This document shows, piece after piece, positions 5,309 to 5,697 of a stretch of DNA of 5,697 nucleotides. The stretch covers positions 1-5,697 of the forward strand of contig JAJZSC010000244.1 of the NCBI GenBank assembly GCA_021849995.1, given 5' to 3'. The notes under the pieces are model-generated. The model worked only from the letters and a program-made list of their open reading frames with translations, was not told where the DNA came from and did not search any database. Every line of letters starts with the position of its first letter. Position 1 is the first letter of the stretch. Source of the DNA: Bacillota bacterium (GTDB lineage: Bacteria > Bacillota > Desulfitobacteriia > Desulfitobacteriales > Desulfitobacteriaceae). A program made the position numbers and the translations under genes.

Positions 5309-5697
5309 ATGAAAAAATGGACAAAAGTACTCGTTGCTAGTATCACTGCTGGTGCGCTGTTGCTCTCCGGTTGTGCAGGTGCCAAGACCCAAGGTGGTGC
5401 TAAGAAAGCATCTGATTATCCTAAAAAACCAATTGACTTGATCATTGCTTTTAATGCAGGCGGATCCAGTGACGTTCAAGCTCGTATCGTAGAAAAGTTC
5501 TGGAAGCAACAATTTAATAACCAGCCTCTTACTTTCGATTATCAAGTAGGAGCAGGTGGACAAGTAGGTTTTACGGCAATCACCAAGGCTAAGGCAGATG
5601 GTTACACTATTGGTGGAATTAACGTTCCTCACATTAACTTGCAAGCACTAAGTCCTCAAGCAACTTTCAAAACCTCTGATTTCGTGTATCTTGACCA
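5309..5697 (+). CDS. tctC: TctC/Bug-family solute-binding lipoprotein, 3'-truncated by window
   Basis: This is the extracytoplasmic solute receptor of the TTT transporter; it captures an organic acid anion and delivers it to TctA/TctB. The visible 129 codons begin with a lipoprotein signal: KK charges, a hydrophobic stretch (7-19) and the lipobox LSGC with Cys22 as the lipidated residue. The mature domain opens with YPKKPIDLIIAFNAGGSSD (37-55), the usual Bug-family entry strand and first ligand loop, followed by GAGGQVGFTAITKAKADGYT (81-100), the second ligand loop. Family members run about 320-340 residues, so about 60 per cent lies beyond the window. Lipid anchoring suits a monoderm cell, where binding proteins must be tethered. 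The ligand cannot be read from this fragment; context suggests sulfolactate or another hydroxyacid. Confidence 0.92.
   Translation, partial: MKKWTKVLVASITAGALLLSGCAGAKTQGGAKKASDYPKKPIDLIIAFNAGGSSDVQARIVEKFWKQQFNNQPLTFDYQVGAGGQVGFTAITKAKADGYTIGGINVPHINLQALSPQATFKTSDFVYLD

Noticed and set aside
5282..5644. 120-codon minus-strand ORF opposite the binding-protein gene
   Set aside because: It is the antisense of a clear TctC lipoprotein; its composition shows no domain or signal.

Overview
The window looks like part of a catabolic island from a monoderm Firmicute, possibly of the Clostridia/Peptococcaceae type. The base composition is moderate to low in GC, the Shine-Dalgarno sequences are strong (GGAGGTGA type), three genes use TTG or GTG starts, and the solute-binding protein is a lipoprotein. 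The taxonomic guess is inference. All six genes lie on the + strand. No RNA gene, CRISPR array or mobile element is visible.

Layout. Positions 1-1382 hold the 3' part of a small-subunit gene and a complete large-subunit gene of the UxaA/altronate-dehydratase-like lyase family. They overlap by 11 bp, and both resemble (2R)-sulfolactate sulfo-lyase SuyA and SuyB as I remember them. Positions 1383-1507 form a structured spacer with two inverted repeats. Positions 1508-2770 encode a LarA-family nickel-pincer racemase/epimerase with a complete set of active-site residues. Positions 2771-3211 are a long AT-rich regulatory gap containing a good sigma-A-type promoter, a split inverted repeat over its -35 and a 13-bp palindrome at its predicted start site. 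Positions 3212-5697 encode a tripartite tricarboxylate transporter (TTT) in the order TctB, TctA, TctC; the TctC gene is cut by the window end.

How the genes may work together. The transporter would import a small organic acid anion. The LarA-like enzyme would invert its alpha-hydroxy carbon, and the two-subunit lyase would cleave it. If the lyase is SuyAB, the substrate is 3-sulfolactate and the products are pyruvate and sulfite. The racemase would then supply the (R) enantiomer that SuyAB needs, doing in one step what other bacteria do with two dehydrogenases. That role for the LarA homologue is the most interesting inference here. It rests on gene context and intact motifs, not on any direct evidence of substrate.
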